NCBI GenBank assembly: GCA_021779095.1
Contig: JAJYBI010000018.1
Span: 1 to 64,000, forward strand
DNA: 64,000 bases
Reading direction: 5' to 3'
Source: Deltaproteobacteria bacterium
GTDB taxonomy: Bacteria; Desulfobacterota; Desulfuromonadia; Geobacterales; JAJYBI01
Shown here in pieces: positions 63,474-64,000 of this stretch. The translations under genes and the position numbers were made by a program. Positions within the stretch are counted from its first letter, which is position 1. Each line of letters starts with the position of its first letter. The notes under the pieces were generated by a model. It saw nothing but the letters and a program-made list of their open reading frames with translations. It was not told where the DNA came from and ran no database searches.

Positions 63474-64000
63474 TTACGTTCTTCTCAGTCGCGCGGCGCA
63501 GAAGCCGTCCATGCCGTGGCGGTGCGGCCAGCTGCGGAACATCCCCCGGTCGGTGAAGAGTTCCGCGGCTTCGGGGAACAGGTCGCGACCATTTTCTAAC
63601 ACGAAATCGCGCCGTTGTGTAAGTAAATTCTCAACGACCGCCTTGTTCTCCTCCTCGCTGGTGGAGCAGGTGGCATACACCAGGATACCGCCCGGGGCGA
63701 CCGTGTCGGCGGCGCTCGCCAGGAGCCGTCTTTGCACATCGGCGAGTTCAAGGATGTTCTCCGGCGTCTTCCACCACTTCCCTTCCGGGTTGCGACGGAT
63801 GACGCCGATGCCGGAGCAGGGTGCGTCCACCAGCACCCGGTCGAACCGTTCGCGGGGGAGCGTTTCGGCGGCGCGGGCGCCGTCCAGCTGCCGGGTGGTG
63901 ACGATGGTGATGCCGAGCCGGTCCGCCGTCTCTTCGATGAAGCGGAGCTTGCGGGGGGCGACGTCGCAGGCGATGATCTCGCCGCGGTTCTCCATCAGCT
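63474..64000 (-). CDS. rsmB: 16S rRNA m5C methyltransferase RsmB, C-terminal part (cut by window edge)
   Basis: The frame is open to base 64000, so the 5' part of the gene lies outside. The 175 codons seen hold the SAM-dependent methyltransferase core: ENRGEIIACDVAPRKL, DAPCSGIGVIRRNPE (a conserved Cys region) and YATCSTSEEEN (the catalytic Cys). It would methylate C967 of 16S rRNA in E. coli numbering. The gene order rsmB-rpe is common in Geobacter-type genomes. Confidence 0.9.
   Translation of the reverse strand, partial: LMENRGEIIACDVAPRKLRFIEETADRLGITIVTTRQLDGARAAETLPRERFDRVLVDAPCSGIGVIRRNPEGKWWKTPENILELADVQRRLLASAADTVAPGGILVYATCSTSEEENKAVVENLLTQRRDFVLENGRDLFPEAAELFTDRGMFRSWPHRHGMDGFCAARLRRT

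Overview
The window looks like chromosomal sequence of a Geobacter-type deltaproteobacterium (Desulfuromonadales/Geobacteraceae). It is GC-rich, with a PilM-like GspL and a GspN in the type II secretion operon, a two-subunit (split) glycine decarboxylase, DUF748, HD-GYP and GGDEF signalling proteins, and spacers filled with reiterated short words and imperfect inverted repeats. No tRNA, rRNA, CRISPR array or insertion sequence was seen. Taxonomy is inferred from gene content and order only.

Layout. 142-11444 (minus) is one tightly packed 12-gene type II secretion operon, gspC-D-E-F-G-H-I-J-K-L-M-N, with a good promoter at 11479-11506. 11687-19913 (minus) is a C4-dicarboxylate module: NADP-type malic enzyme, the DctA transporter behind a clear sigma-54 promoter with a nested palindrome upstream, an NtrC-class regulator, its sensor kinase (periplasmic solute-binding domain) and lipoyl synthase LipA. 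20090-24747 holds a 1194-residue DUF748/AsmA-like envelope protein and a LipM-type octanoyltransferase. 24815-31012 is an envelope and accessory stretch: a DUF3443 lipoprotein with pepsin-like D-[TS]-G-S motifs plus its DUF2844 partner, a DNRLRE-like lipoprotein, a PepSY-TM/DUF4920 pair, an alanine-zipper lipoprotein, and two L,D-transpeptidase-fold enzymes. 31217-35756 (minus) is the glycine cleavage operon gcvT-H-PA-PB.

36067-46264 holds a secreted seven-repeat FG-GAP propeller protein, an NDUFA9-like SDR, NUDIX and RluA genes, a metal-dependent cyclase, FabH, a small membrane protein, HEAT-repeat proteins and an HD-GYP protein. 46511-58963 (plus) runs M16 peptidase, UvrD/PcrA helicase, gatC, gatA, a DUF433/DUF5615 toxin-antitoxin pair, gatB, mtnA, glnE and a 66-codon gene ending in a strong terminator. 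59090-64000 has a secreted protein paired with a 38-residue lipoprotein, a MagIII-like glycosylase, a response-regulator diguanylate cyclase, rpe and the 3' part of rsmB.

How parts fit. Several envelope and secreted proteins (DUF3443, FG-GAP, the 535-residue protein) are plausible cargo or clients of the type II system, but nothing in the sequence proves it. LipA and LipM would supply lipoyl groups to GcvH (Lys60). DctA plus malic enzyme would import malate or fumarate and turn it into pyruvate. The points most worth a second look are DUF3443 as a cryptic pepsin-like family, the N-terminal domain shared by the HD-GYP and HEAT proteins, the lipoprotein/L,D-transpeptidase wall-anchoring cluster, a decayed gcvPB fragment, the toxin-antitoxin pair inside gatCAB, and the word-repeat spacers.
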